Positions 25,895 to 33,513 of a DNA stretch of 64,000 nucleotides are shown here, in pieces (the first letter of the stretch is position 1; every line of letters starts with the position of its first letter). The position numbers and the translations under genes are program-made. Where the stretch lies: NCBI GenBank assembly GCA_910587765.1, contig CAJUNR010000021.1:1-64000 (forward strand). Reading direction: 5' to 3'. A model generated the notes under the pieces. The model saw nothing but the letters and a program-made list of their open reading frames with translations. It did not search any database and was not told where the DNA came from. Origin of the DNA: an uncultured Lachnospiraceae bacterium. GTDB taxonomy: Bacteria > Bacillota > Clostridia > Lachnospirales > Lachnospiraceae.

Positions 25895-27251
25895 GTTGTG
25901 GATCCGGCTGGATATCCTGCTGCTTTTTAACTTCCTGACGGGCATTGCTGCATATCTGATCTGGCGTCTGACCGTCCGGCTGTGGAAGGGCCGCTGTCCG
26001 GTCCGGTATCTGCACCGGGGACTGCAGGGGGTGATTCTCTGTTTCTGCGTGCCGGCCGCTTATACGCTGGTGTATCTGCACTTTAGAGATCTTGACGGTT
26101 CCTGGAACGGTAATTTTATGAACGGCACCGGTTTCCTCATGCGGGCGGCTTTCGGAACCGCCGCCGCCTGGTTCCTGGGCGCCCTTGTATCTGCGGTCCG
26201 CTGCGGAAGGGAATTATACCGGGAGCGCCCGGTAAAGAGTGCGGTTGTCTCGGAAGAGCAAAGTGAGGTCCGGGTCCTCCGGCAGCTTGGCAAAATCATG
26301 GGGATCCGGCGGCGGATTCCGGTCTGCCGGGGAGAGCGGCTGACGCCGGCCATCGGAGGATTTTTGCGCACCAGGCTGTATCTGGGGACGGAACTCCTGG
26401 AAGAGGAAGAGCTGCGGATGATCTTCCGCCATGAACTGTATCATTACAGGCATGGAGATATATGGATCCGGAGGCTGCTGCTCCTGCTTCGGATTGTATG
26501 GTGGTTCTGCCCGTGGTTCACATGCGGGAAGATCAGCGAGGAATACCGAAGACTCAGTGAAGATTATGTGGATGAAGAGGTCTGCCGAGAGGAAGATATG
26601 GGCAGATATATACGGACTCTGCTGAAAACTGCTTTGCAGGGTGCGGAAAGGATGCATCTGACGCAGGCGACGGCTGCGGAAAACAGGTGCGATGTTTTAA
26701 GGAGGATAGAGAATATGAAGAGTTTACATAATAAAAAGAATATGACCCGTACCATGGCGGCTGTATGGACTACAGTCTGTCTGCTCATGGGAAGCACGAC
26801 CGTATATGCGGCCGGCGCCGGCGTAATCGAAGGGTATGAGGCGCTGTATAAGGCGACGGTGGTGGAAGTTGAGGAGCAGGCAATAGAGGAACAGTATATA
26901 GAATATCGGGAAGAACCGGATGACGGCTGGGTGGCGGAAGAAGGGGAAGTGATGGATGACGGACGTTCTTCGACAGTGCCTTTTGAATGGACAGTGGGAG
27001 CGAATGCGTCAAAGAAAACCCCATCCTTTGAGATGTCTTCCGGTGGATATATTACAGTCAGTGTATCAGTGGAGCCGACGGACTTGAAGGTAAACGTTGG
27101 AATTGTGGAGCCGAATGGAGGAAAGAGATACATTACCGGTTCTGGTAGAATAACCCATACTTTTTCACTGGATCAAAGCGGCAGTTACAGTGTGTTTGTA
27201 GAGAATACAAATAACCAGAAGGTATATGTGGAGGGGGGTTATATAAAGTAA
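25875..27251 (+). CDS. BlaR1-type M56 metalloprotease with novel sensor end, copy 1
   Basis: 458 residues. Membrane segments flank a cytoplasmic M56 zinc metalloprotease domain with the HExxH motif in FRHELYHYRHGD. The last segment (MAAVWTTVCLLMGSTTVYAA) is followed by an acidic linker (EEQAIEEQYIEYREEPDD) and an extracellular beta-rich domain of about 90 residues (FEWTVGANASKK, then GGYITVSVSVEPTDLKVNVG, then TFSLDQSGSYSVFVENTNN). Classical BlaR1 carries a penicillin-binding sensor there; this one does not. It probably senses another surface signal and cleaves the adjacent BlaI-type repressor. Confidence 0.85.
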   Translation: MNIWMNELWIRLDILLLFNFLTGIAAYLIWRLTVRLWKGRCPVRYLHRGLQGVILCFCVPAAYTLVYLHFRDLDGSWNGNFMNGTGFLMRAAFGTAAAWFLGALVSAVRCGRELYRERPVKSAVVSEEQSEVRVLRQLGKIMGIRRRIPVCRGERLTPAIGGFLRTRLYLGTELLEEEELRMIFRHELYHYRHGDIWIRRLLLLLRIVWWFCPWFTCGKISEEYRRLSEDYVDEEVCREEDMGRYIRTLLKTALQGAERMHLTQATAAENRCDVLRRIENMKSLHNKKNMTRTMAAVWTTVCLLMGSTTVYAAGAGVIEGYEALYKATVVEVEEQAIEEQYIEYREEPDDGWVAEEGEVMDDGRSSTVPFEWTVGANASKKTPSFEMSSGGYITVSVSVEPTDLKVNVGIVEPNGGKRYITGSGRITHTFSLDQSGSYSVFVENTNNQKVYVEGGYIK

Positions 27252-27254
27252 TCT

Positions 27255-27292
27255 CCCGGCTTCTTTGTGCATGCGTGTACAAAGAAGCCATC
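27255..27292 (+). terminator. Terminator after blaR-like gene, copy 1
   Basis: GGCTTCTTTGT and ACAAAGAAGCC arms around GCATGCGTGT. The same hairpin with a different loop follows copy 2, so it is conserved. There is no long T tail; partial read-through into the next genes is possible. Confidence 0.6.
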
Positions 27293-27302
27293 GCTTAAAA
27301 CA

Positions 27303-27328
27303 TATTTTTCAATATATATTGAAAAATA
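27303..27328. promoter_or_regulatory. Perfect 26-bp palindrome, likely BlaI-type operator
   Basis: The arm TATTTTTCAATAT is repeated in perfect inversion, centred at 27315/27316. The second block has TTTTCAATATTTATTGAAAA at 47746-47765, and half-sites occur at both blaI promoters. It lies upstream of the secreted-protein gene at 27479, which would link that gene to the same repressor. Confidence 0.6.
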
Positions 27329-27478
27329 TTAAATATATGTTGAATACAGTGAAAACTATGATGTTAAATTTGTTTGAAATGTTCGTTTATAGGGGAAACA
27401 GGAAAGGAGGGCGGCGGAAGATCCCTTATATGTCGGATTGTTTTCAAAAATAAAATATTATTTTATGAAAGGTGAGAA

Positions 27479-28174
27479 ATGATGAAAAAATTTAAAATGT
27501 TAATTTCTGTTTTACTTCTGTTTGTTATGTGCAGTTCGGTAGTGTCCGCTGCTCCGGGTGCGGATACATGCATAACTGCTGATGGTTTGTCAGGAATAAA
27601 AATTTCAGATACCTCTGCAGATTATGTGATTCCTGAGGATCTGAAAGAAGGTTCTTCTATTATTCAGGCAGAGGATTCTATGCTGCGTAATCAGATCGGG
27701 GAACCAATGGATCAGATGTACTTTTACTATATGTATTTGTACCCAATTGTAGGAAATCCTGAAACCGGAGACGTTAAAGTATTAAATGTTCCTCTTGCAG
27801 GCGGCGCCTATCAGACAAGACAGTATTTTTCCGTTGAACATACATCAGCTGAAACAGTACAGATGTATCAGAAGGTTATCGAGCAGGGATATGATATGCT
27901 TGGGTGGCAGGCGAAGATTCAGTTCCGTTTTGATTTTATAACACCTGTGTCATGGGTCAGAATGCAGAATTATCAGAATCCGGTAGAAGAAAATGTTCCA
28001 CAGCCGCATAACGCTTATCAGACATATATTTACACGTTTAATTCATATTTTCAGACTAATCCATTGGAACAGTATACCATATCGTTTTCCGGAACTGTTC
28101 ATCATTTTGATAAATATGATAAAAAAACAGAGGATGTACCGTTTCATGCAGGCGTTTATTTTAATATGGATTAA
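27479..28174 (+). CDS. Secreted protein of unknown function, copy 1
   Basis: 231 residues with a signal peptide (MKKFKMLISVLLLFVMCSS, cleavage near VSAAP). The mature part is polar, aromatic-rich and beta-type (QMYFYYMYLYPIVG, then YTISFSGTVHHFDKYDKKTE), with no recognised domain. A truncated relative is at 47896. It is 150 bases downstream of the palindrome at 27303, so it may be induced when the BlaR-type sensor fires. The ATG at 27479 and the next codon are both ATG; either could be used. Confidence 0.75.
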   Translation: MMKKFKMLISVLLLFVMCSSVVSAAPGADTCITADGLSGIKISDTSADYVIPEDLKEGSSIIQAEDSMLRNQIGEPMDQMYFYYMYLYPIVGNPETGDVKVLNVPLAGGAYQTRQYFSVEHTSAETVQMYQKVIEQGYDMLGWQAKIQFRFDFITPVSWVRMQNYQNPVEENVPQPHNAYQTYIYTFNSYFQTNPLEQYTISFSGTVHHFDKYDKKTEDVPFHAGVYFNMD

Positions 28175-28188
28175 TAAGGAGTATTATT

Positions 28189-28713
28189 ATGACAATCAGA
28201 ACGATCAATGGCTTTCAGGTCTATGCAGTGACCCGCAATGAGGTGGAATACAAACCGTCCTATTTTCAGCAGCAGGCGGAAAAATGGGTGGAAGGTGCAA
28301 AGAGGGACCAGCTGTCAGAAGAAGAACTGGATGCGCTCAAAAAGAAATACAATTCAAGAAATATGTCCAGAGAAGAAACGGTGGCGTTGCTGGGAGAGCT
28401 TGTGGAGGCTGGTATTATGACCCGGAGCACTGCCAGAGACATCTACTGCGGGGCCGTCCCTCTGGACGTCAGTAAGATCAATCCGACAAAGACCCAGGGG
28501 ACACTGACCAAAAGCAGCGCTTCGATGAACAGCGGACTGAATCTTCCCGGTGCGCTGGGCGGCCTGGGTGCGATGTTCGGAACCTGCGGCCTGTCAGCTT
28601 ACAAAAACTGGTATGAGTATGCGAAATCCTCTACAGATGTGGATGTGAGCCAGTCGGCGTATTTTCAGGACTGCAATAAATACCTTGAGATTCTGGAACA
28701 GTTAAGCGCATAG
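28189..28713 (+). CDS. Unknown 174-aa cytoplasmic protein
   Basis: No signal peptide. It is helical and charged at the start (SYFQQQAEKWVEGAKRDQLS, then EEELDALKKKYNSRNMSREE) and then has a Ser/Gly-rich stretch (MNSGLNLPGALGGLGAMFGT). I do not recognise a family. It begins 15 bases after the secreted protein with AAGGAG upstream, so it is probably in the same transcript. Confidence 0.68.
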   Translation: MTIRTINGFQVYAVTRNEVEYKPSYFQQQAEKWVEGAKRDQLSEEELDALKKKYNSRNMSREETVALLGELVEAGIMTRSTARDIYCGAVPLDVSKINPTKTQGTLTKSSASMNSGLNLPGALGGLGAMFGTCGLSAYKNWYEYAKSSTDVDVSQSAYFQDCNKYLEILEQLSA

Positions 28714-28760
28714 GCAGGATTTTAACTTTATAGAAAATATTTGAAAGGAATATAAATCAA

Positions 28761-29252
28761 ATGAAAAAATATGCGGCATTATTCATGTCAGTTATTATGT
28801 TAATGATATTTTCAACAACAGCATTTGCAGCAGAAGGGAATGCTTCTGATCTAAGCGGTATATTTACAGAAAGCACCTGTATTAATATTACCGGAATAGA
28901 AAATGAAGAGGCAGTTACAAAAGCCTGGCCGGGATCAGGGCCTGCTGCTCAAATATCAAGTGTATCCATTGAGCAGATAGGATTTCTGGATGTAGAAGGT
29001 CATGAGGGGAATGTGGGCATTTTGGTCAAGGTAATGGGACATGGGCGAGATTATGCCAAATATGATAATGTTTCTGTAGATTATTTTATGCGTGATCACA
29101 TTATTTTGAGCGGAACTCTGGTAGATGGCTGGTACTATCTTTATGATTGCGGGACTCCCGTATTGGGCGACCATAGATTCGACATAAAGATGGTTTCTCA
29201 TAATTATCCTTATACAGAAGGGACAGCATGGGCTACATTTACAATTAATTAG
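28761..29252 (+). CDS. Secreted protein of unknown function, 163 aa
   Basis: A clear signal peptide (MKKYAALFMSVIMLMIFSTT, cleavage near AFAAE). The mature part has mixed beta-type sequence (SVSIEQIGFLDVEGHEGNVG, then SGTLVDGWYYLYDCGTPVLG) and two cysteines. There is no recognised domain. It sits in the group of four small genes behind the BlaR-type sensor. AAAGGA precedes the ATG. Confidence 0.72.
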   Translation: MKKYAALFMSVIMLMIFSTTAFAAEGNASDLSGIFTESTCINITGIENEEAVTKAWPGSGPAAQISSVSIEQIGFLDVEGHEGNVGILVKVMGHGRDYAKYDNVSVDYFMRDHIILSGTLVDGWYYLYDCGTPVLGDHRFDIKMVSHNYPYTEGTAWATFTIN

Positions 29253-29267
29253 ACGAGAGGAAAGAAA

Positions 29268-29849
29268 ATGAGTATATTGGGTTTACAGAGCAGCCTGACT
29301 TCTGCGTCAGGATATTCGTCCGTCTTCGGTTCTGGAAACATGAAAGAAACTGTGTTTCGGGGAAGTATTTCCGGCAGGCAGCCGTCCGCTGCCGGAGGCG
29401 GAACCTTTCATGGGACTTTAAAAATGGGGTTTCTGCACAGTGAGTTCAGTCCGGTTACCGGACAGGAACTTCATATGAAATATGACGACAGTTCCACCGA
29501 GGAAGATCCGGTGATGCTTGTGGAGGGAAAAGACATTCAGGGAAATGATTTTGTGAAAAAAATTCATTTGAACGATGTGGATCCGGAAAATGCGACCCCT
29601 GCGGAGATGACGGCGCTTCGTGTTCATCTGGCGCAGCAGGGAGACAGGAGTGTGAAGACCAGCAGCGGGATTCCTCTGAAAGCGCTGAGCAGCCGTCACA
29701 ATGTAAATTCTTCCATGAACTTCAGACAGTATTACGAAGGCTGGGCGTCTAATCTGGAACACGCAGGATTGCACCAGAATGCGGACCTGTACAGAAGTGA
29801 GCTGGAGCGGTATCTTTTTTACCATCGCGTCCATTGGAAGGACAGTTAA
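29268..29849 (+). CDS. Unknown 193-aa protein
   Basis: No signal peptide. Gly/Ser-rich start (SGYSSVFGSGNMKETVFRGS), a central acidic part (DDSSTEEDPVMLVEGKDIQG) and a helical C-terminus (YRSELERYLFYHRVHWKDS). I do not recognise a family. The C-terminal 25 residues match a remnant at 49209-49289, which shows the gene was part of the duplicated block. It is the last gene before a strong terminator. Confidence 0.7.
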   Translation: MSILGLQSSLTSASGYSSVFGSGNMKETVFRGSISGRQPSAAGGGTFHGTLKMGFLHSEFSPVTGQELHMKYDDSSTEEDPVMLVEGKDIQGNDFVKKIHLNDVDPENATPAEMTALRVHLAQQGDRSVKTSSGIPLKALSSRHNVNSSMNFRQYYEGWASNLEHAGLHQNADLYRSELERYLFYHRVHWKDS

Positions 29850-29854
29850 AAAGA

Positions 29855-29897
29855 AATTTCACTGCCTGCTTTTCAGGGAAGTCCTGAAAGCAGGCAG
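29855..29897 (+). terminator. Strong hairpin terminator
   Basis: ACTGCCTGCTTT and AAAGCAGGCAGT arms plus an inner CAGG/CCTG pair give a long, nearly perfect stem, followed by TTTC. It closes the small-gene group behind the first BlaI-BlaR pair. Confidence 0.65.
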
Positions 29898-30023
29898 TTT
29901 CAAATCCATAAAGACTTTTTAGCTGTATTCGGGATTCCGGCATTTGTTCTTGAAAACATTCGCATGTACATAGATTGGCCTGCAACGGATGAAATATCCT
30001 GTAATGTCAATTGCTTCAGGAAA

Positions 30024-30076
30024 TTTGTGCAATGCACATATAATATATTGACGTTATGTGCTACAAGTACTATAAT
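30024..30076 (+). promoter_or_regulatory. Promoter and palindrome of the relB-like gene
   Basis: TTGACG (30048-30053), a 17-base spacer and TATAAT (30071-30076). A palindrome TGTGCAATGCACA lies at 30026-30038, just upstream of the -35. Antitoxins of this class usually repress their own promoter. Confidence 0.6.
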
Positions 30077-30101
30077 GTTGGAAAGAAAGGGGGCTGTTAT
30101 T

Positions 30102-30377
30102 ATGGCAACAACGAACATAACTATACGGATTGATGAGAATTTAAAGGCTCAGCTGCAGGAGCTGGTTTCGAATCTTGGTATGGACATGACGACTTTTTTT
30201 ACAATATCGGCGAAGCAGGCAGTGAGGGAACAACGGATTCCATTCACAGTTTCTATGAACATTCCTAATGAGGAAACAAAGGAAGCAATAGAAGAAGTGC
30301 GGCAAATGAAGCGGAATCCTTCATATGGAAAGGCTTACACGGATGTGGACGAAATGATGAGGGATTTGCTGGAATGA
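30102..30377 (+). CDS. RelB/DinJ-family antitoxin
   Basis: 91 residues. The N-terminus has the ribbon-helix-helix of RelB/DinJ (TTNITIRIDENLKAQLQELV, then NLGMDMTTFFTISAKQAV) and the C-terminus the toxin-binding tail (AYTDVDEMMRDLLE). The ATG at 30102 follows GAAAGGGGG. The stop overlaps the toxin start in ATGA form. The toxin gene is cut off after about 26 codons, so the antitoxin is now an orphan. Confidence 0.88.
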   Translation: MATTNITIRIDENLKAQLQELVSNLGMDMTTFFTISAKQAVREQRIPFTVSMNIPNEETKEAIEEVRQMKRNPSYGKAYTDVDEMMRDLLE

Positions 30378-30455
30378 AATATATCATAAAACCAACTACC
30401 AGATTTCAAAAGGATTTAAAGAGGATAAAAAGAAGAGGGTATGATATTTCGTCAT
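30374..30455 (+). pseudogene. Truncated YafQ/RelE-type toxin
   Basis: The first 25 or so residues (MKYIIKPTTRFQKDLKRIKR, then RGYDIS) match the start of YafQ-like mRNA interferases. After that the frame runs antisense through the 3' end of the RpiR gene and no longer resembles a toxin. The catalytic C-terminal half is gone. The junction is at about 30450, exactly where the convergent regulator gene ends, so an insertion or deletion placed that gene there. Confidence 0.75.
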
Positions 30456-31339
30456 TCCGCAAGATCTTCATTCGTTGCGATCCGTGCGCCTTCCAGGGCT
30501 TTTCCGTTGTTGATCTTTGTATTCAGATTCTCCTGATAGGAAAGAGAAAAGCACGTAGAAAACAGGATGTCCAGTATAAACTCGACGGATTTTTCCGTGG
30601 CAAAGGTTGAGATCTTGCTGTAAAGCTTTTCACGGGAGGAGATCGAGAAGGTATAGCGGGCGTGCATGCGCAGCTTGTTATTTCCCACGCTGGTAATCGC
30701 GATGACCGGCACCTGCCGGGATTCGAGAATGGGCAGCAGGTTCACCGGTTCACGGGTTTCCGTATTGCCGGAGTAGGAGATCAGAATCGCGCAGTCTTCG
30801 CCGGTCAGAGAGGAGGCAAGAAGTCCGGAGTCATTGCGGAGAGGGATCTCCACCTGTTTTCCGATCGTCATCATGCGGCGCTGAAAAAGTTCTCCGACCA
30901 GAATATTCGGGTTCATGCCAAAGAGGGCAGTGCGGCGGGATTTCACCAGCAGATCCGCCGCTTTTTTCATGGTGTGAGGGTTCAGAAGGTCCGCTGTATC
31001 CAGGATGCTTTCCACCTGCAGGCTGGACATTTTCCGGATAATGTCGGGAATGGTGTCGTCGCCGGTAAATGGAAAATTCGGATCAATATCGGAATAATGG
31101 CTCTCCTGATAGTGCTGCTCCGCCGCGAATGCTCCTGCAAATTCTTTCCATCCCTGGTAGCCCAGCGCTTTGGCGAACCGGACAAGCGCCGCCTTGGAAG
31201 TATAAGTCTCGTCAGCAATCTGCTGCGTCGTATATTCACTCACATGGCTCTTTTTTCTCAAAACAAATTCACCGATGGACTTTTTCGAACTGTTCTGGCT
31301 GGTCACGGTCAGCTCTTCCACACGCTGGAACAAAGTCAT
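30452..31339 (-). CDS. MurR/RpiR-family regulator
   Basis: 295 residues. An N-terminal RpiR helix-turn-helix (EYTTQQIADETYTSKAALVR, then FAKALGYQGWKEF) and a C-terminal SIS sugar-phosphate-binding domain (AALFGMNPNILVGELFQRRM, then CAILISYSGNTETREPV). It is divergent from the beta-glucoside PTS and GH1 genes, its probable targets, with phosphorylated sugar as signal. Two near-identical 16-bp sites lie in the shared intergenic region. Confidence 0.9.
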   Translation of the reverse strand: MTLFQRVEELTVTSQNSSKKSIGEFVLRKKSHVSEYTTQQIADETYTSKAALVRFAKALGYQGWKEFAGAFAAEQHYQESHYSDIDPNFPFTGDDTIPDIIRKMSSLQVESILDTADLLNPHTMKKAADLLVKSRRTALFGMNPNILVGELFQRRMMTIGKQVEIPLRNDSGLLASSLTGEDCAILISYSGNTETREPVNLLPILESRQVPVIAITSVGNNKLRMHARYTFSISSREKLYSKISTFATEKSVEFILDILFSTCFSLSYQENLNTKINNGKALEGARIATNEDLAE

Positions 31340-31396
31340 GGATTTCCCCCTCCTCTATCGCAGATCTTCCCTGTTTCCCTGATTATAACAAGAATT

Positions 31397-31466
31397 GAAA
31401 CAAACCGAAACAACAATTTTCCGAAAAAGAGCCAATGGCGGATGTTCGGTGAAACAGACCGAAACA
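31397..31466. promoter_or_regulatory. Two direct 16-bp operators, probably for the RpiR protein
   Basis: GAAACAAACCGAAACA (31397-31412) and GAAACAGACCGAAACA (31451-31466) differ at one base and start 54 bases (about five helical turns) apart. Each contains two GAAACA half-sites. They lie between the RpiR gene and the PTS promoter. Confidence 0.6.
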
Positions 31467-31473
31467 GGGCCGG

Positions 31474-31502
31474 TTGAACCGGGAAAGCGGGATCGGTATA
31501 AT
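31474..31502 (+). promoter_or_regulatory. Promoter of the beta-glucoside PTS operon
   Basis: TTGAAC (31474-31479), a 17-base spacer and a perfect TATAAT (31497-31502). The second putative operator ends eight bases upstream of the -35. Confidence 0.6.
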
Positions 31503-31612
31503 AAAATCATCAAAGAAATGCTCCGGAACATTTCAGGGATCGCGCGGCGGCCGGGGGCTGCGGCGCAGGATCAAAGGTGAAGCTTGTAAAAAAGACGAGG
31601 AGGAAGCAGATC

Positions 31613-33484
31613 ATGAGTAAGAAATACGAGAGTCTGGCCGCATCCATAGTGGAGAAGGTCGGAGGAGCCGAAAATGTCCGTGCGGTGCGGCACTGCCAGA
31701 CGAGACTTCGCTTTACCCTGAAAGACACGCAGAAGGCGGATCGGGAGGCGCTCCAGAAGATGGACGGCGTCGCGCAGGTAGTCGAAAGCGGCGGCATGTT
31801 CCAGGTGGTCATCGGCATGCATGTGGCGGAGGTTTTTGAAGAGGTGGAAAAACACCTTCCCAAAGCGGGAGGGGAGGAAGACGCAGGAAGCGGGGAGAAA
31901 CTATCTCCGGTCAACTTCGCGATCGATTTTGTATCCAGCGTGTTTCAGCCGATCATACCGGCGCTCTCCGGTGCGGGTATGCTGAAAGCGCTGATGGCGC
32001 TTTTGACGGTGTTCCATCTGGTGGACGGCAGTTCCCAGACCTATTACATTCTGAACTTTTTCGCGGATGCGGCGTTCGCGTTCCTGCCGATCCTGCTGGC
32101 TTACACAACGGCGCGCAGAATGAAATGCAACGTGGTCATGGCGGTTACCGTGGCAGGTATTATGTGCCATCCCAGCTGGGCCGCGCTGGTGTCGGCGGGA
32201 GAACCGGTGAATTTCTTCGGGATCATTCCGTTCTATCTGGTGGCCTACACCTCGACGGTCATCCCGGTGATTCTGGTGATCGTAGTCCAGTCCTTTGTGG
32301 AAAAGGTGCTGAATAAGATCATTCCCAAAGCGGTCAATCTGGTCTTTGTCCCCATGTTCACCTTCCTGATTATGGGCGCGCTGGCGCTGTCCGTACTGGG
32401 ACCGGTGGGAGAGTACACCGGTGAAGGGCTGGCAGTCGTATTTGGCTGGCTGAGCACCAACGCGAGCTGGGCGCCGGCGGTACTGATCGGAGGACTTCTC
32501 CCGGTCATGGTCATGTTCGGACTGCACCATGCGGTGGCGCCTCTGGGAAGCATGCAGATGGCAAGCCTTGGATTCGACAGCATCTTCGGTCCGGGCTGTG
32601 TCTGCTCCAATATCGCGCAGGGTACGGCAGCCCTGGTGGTGGGCCTCCGCACCAGAGATTCCAAGACCAGGCAGCTGGGCCTTTCCACAGGAACGACCGC
32701 GCTGATGGGGATCACGGAGCCGGTGCTCTACGGCCTGAACCTCCCGAAGAAATATCCGCTGGCGGCGGCGATGATCGGCGGAGGCCTTGGCGGAATGTAC
32801 GCGGGCCTTACCCATACCCACCGGTTTGCCACCGGGTCCTCGGGTATTCCGGCGATCCTTCTGTACATCGGCGGCGATACCATGATGTATTTCTGGAATA
32901 TCATCATCGCCCTTTTGATTACCGCGGTGTCCACTGCAATTATTACATTTGTCCTCTCTCTGAAATATGAGAACCGGACCGATGCGGCGCCGGAGACAGA
33001 AGAAGAGACAAAGCTGATCGAACAGACGGAGGCCCATGCGGTCTATGCGCCGGTCAGCGGCAGGGCGGTAGCCATGGAAGACATTCCGGACCCCACCTTT
33101 TCTCAGGGAATCCTTGGCTGGACCATGGGGATCGAGCCTTCCGACGGCACCGTGCGGGCGCCGTTTGACGGAACGGTCGTGCAGGCGGCGGATACAGGCC
33201 ATGCCGTCGGTCTTGTCAGCGCGGACGGCATGGAGCTTCTGATCCATGTGGGCGTGGATACGGTGGATATGGGCGGAACCGGTTTTGACATCAAAGTCAA
33301 AGAAGGAGACGGGGTAAAAGCCGGGCAGCTGTTAATGACCTTTGACCGAAAGGCCATCGCGGATGCGGGCCATCCGGACGTGGCGGTGGTGATCGTGCTG
33401 AATCCTGACGACTATGCGTCGATTGAGAGAACCGCGGAAGGCACGGTGGCATCCGGTACAAAAATCATTCAGGCATCAAAATAA
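31613..33484 (+). CDS. PTS beta-glucoside transporter EIIBCA
   Basis: 623 residues in the order EIIB-EIIC-EIIA of the BglP type. The EIIB cysteine is in AVRHCQTRLRF. The EIIC part has about ten membrane segments with the family motif GITEPVLYGLNLPKK. The C-terminal EIIA carries its histidine in MELLIHVGVDTVDMGG. It imports and phosphorylates aryl- or disaccharide beta-glucosides. The ATG at 31613 has AGGAGGAAG upstream. The GH1 enzyme follows 29 bases later. Confidence 0.92.
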   Translation: MSKKYESLAASIVEKVGGAENVRAVRHCQTRLRFTLKDTQKADREALQKMDGVAQVVESGGMFQVVIGMHVAEVFEEVEKHLPKAGGEEDAGSGEKLSPVNFAIDFVSSVFQPIIPALSGAGMLKALMALLTVFHLVDGSSQTYYILNFFADAAFAFLPILLAYTTARRMKCNVVMAVTVAGIMCHPSWAALVSAGEPVNFFGIIPFYLVAYTSTVIPVILVIVVQSFVEKVLNKIIPKAVNLVFVPMFTFLIMGALALSVLGPVGEYTGEGLAVVFGWLSTNASWAPAVLIGGLLPVMVMFGLHHAVAPLGSMQMASLGFDSIFGPGCVCSNIAQGTAALVVGLRTRDSKTRQLGLSTGTTALMGITEPVLYGLNLPKKYPLAAAMIGGGLGGMYAGLTHTHRFATGSSGIPAILLYIGGDTMMYFWNIIIALLITAVSTAIITFVLSLKYENRTDAAPETEEETKLIEQTEAHAVYAPVSGRAVAMEDIPDPTFSQGILGWTMGIEPSDGTVRAPFDGTVVQAADTGHAVGLVSADGMELLIHVGVDTVDMGGTGFDIKVKEGDGVKAGQLLMTFDRKAIADAGHPDVAVVIVLNPDDYASIERTAEGTVASGTKIIQASK

Positions 33485-33513
33485 TTCGTAACGATAACAG
33501 GAGGAAGACGTTC

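Noticed and set aside
25514..27251. Beta-lactam resistance regulator (blaI-blaR1)
   Set aside because: The sensor domain is not penicillin-binding and no beta-lactamase or PBP2a gene is near.
31901..33247. A 448-codon leftward frame over the beta-glucoside PTS gene
   Set aside because: It is the antisense of a well-matched PTS protein.
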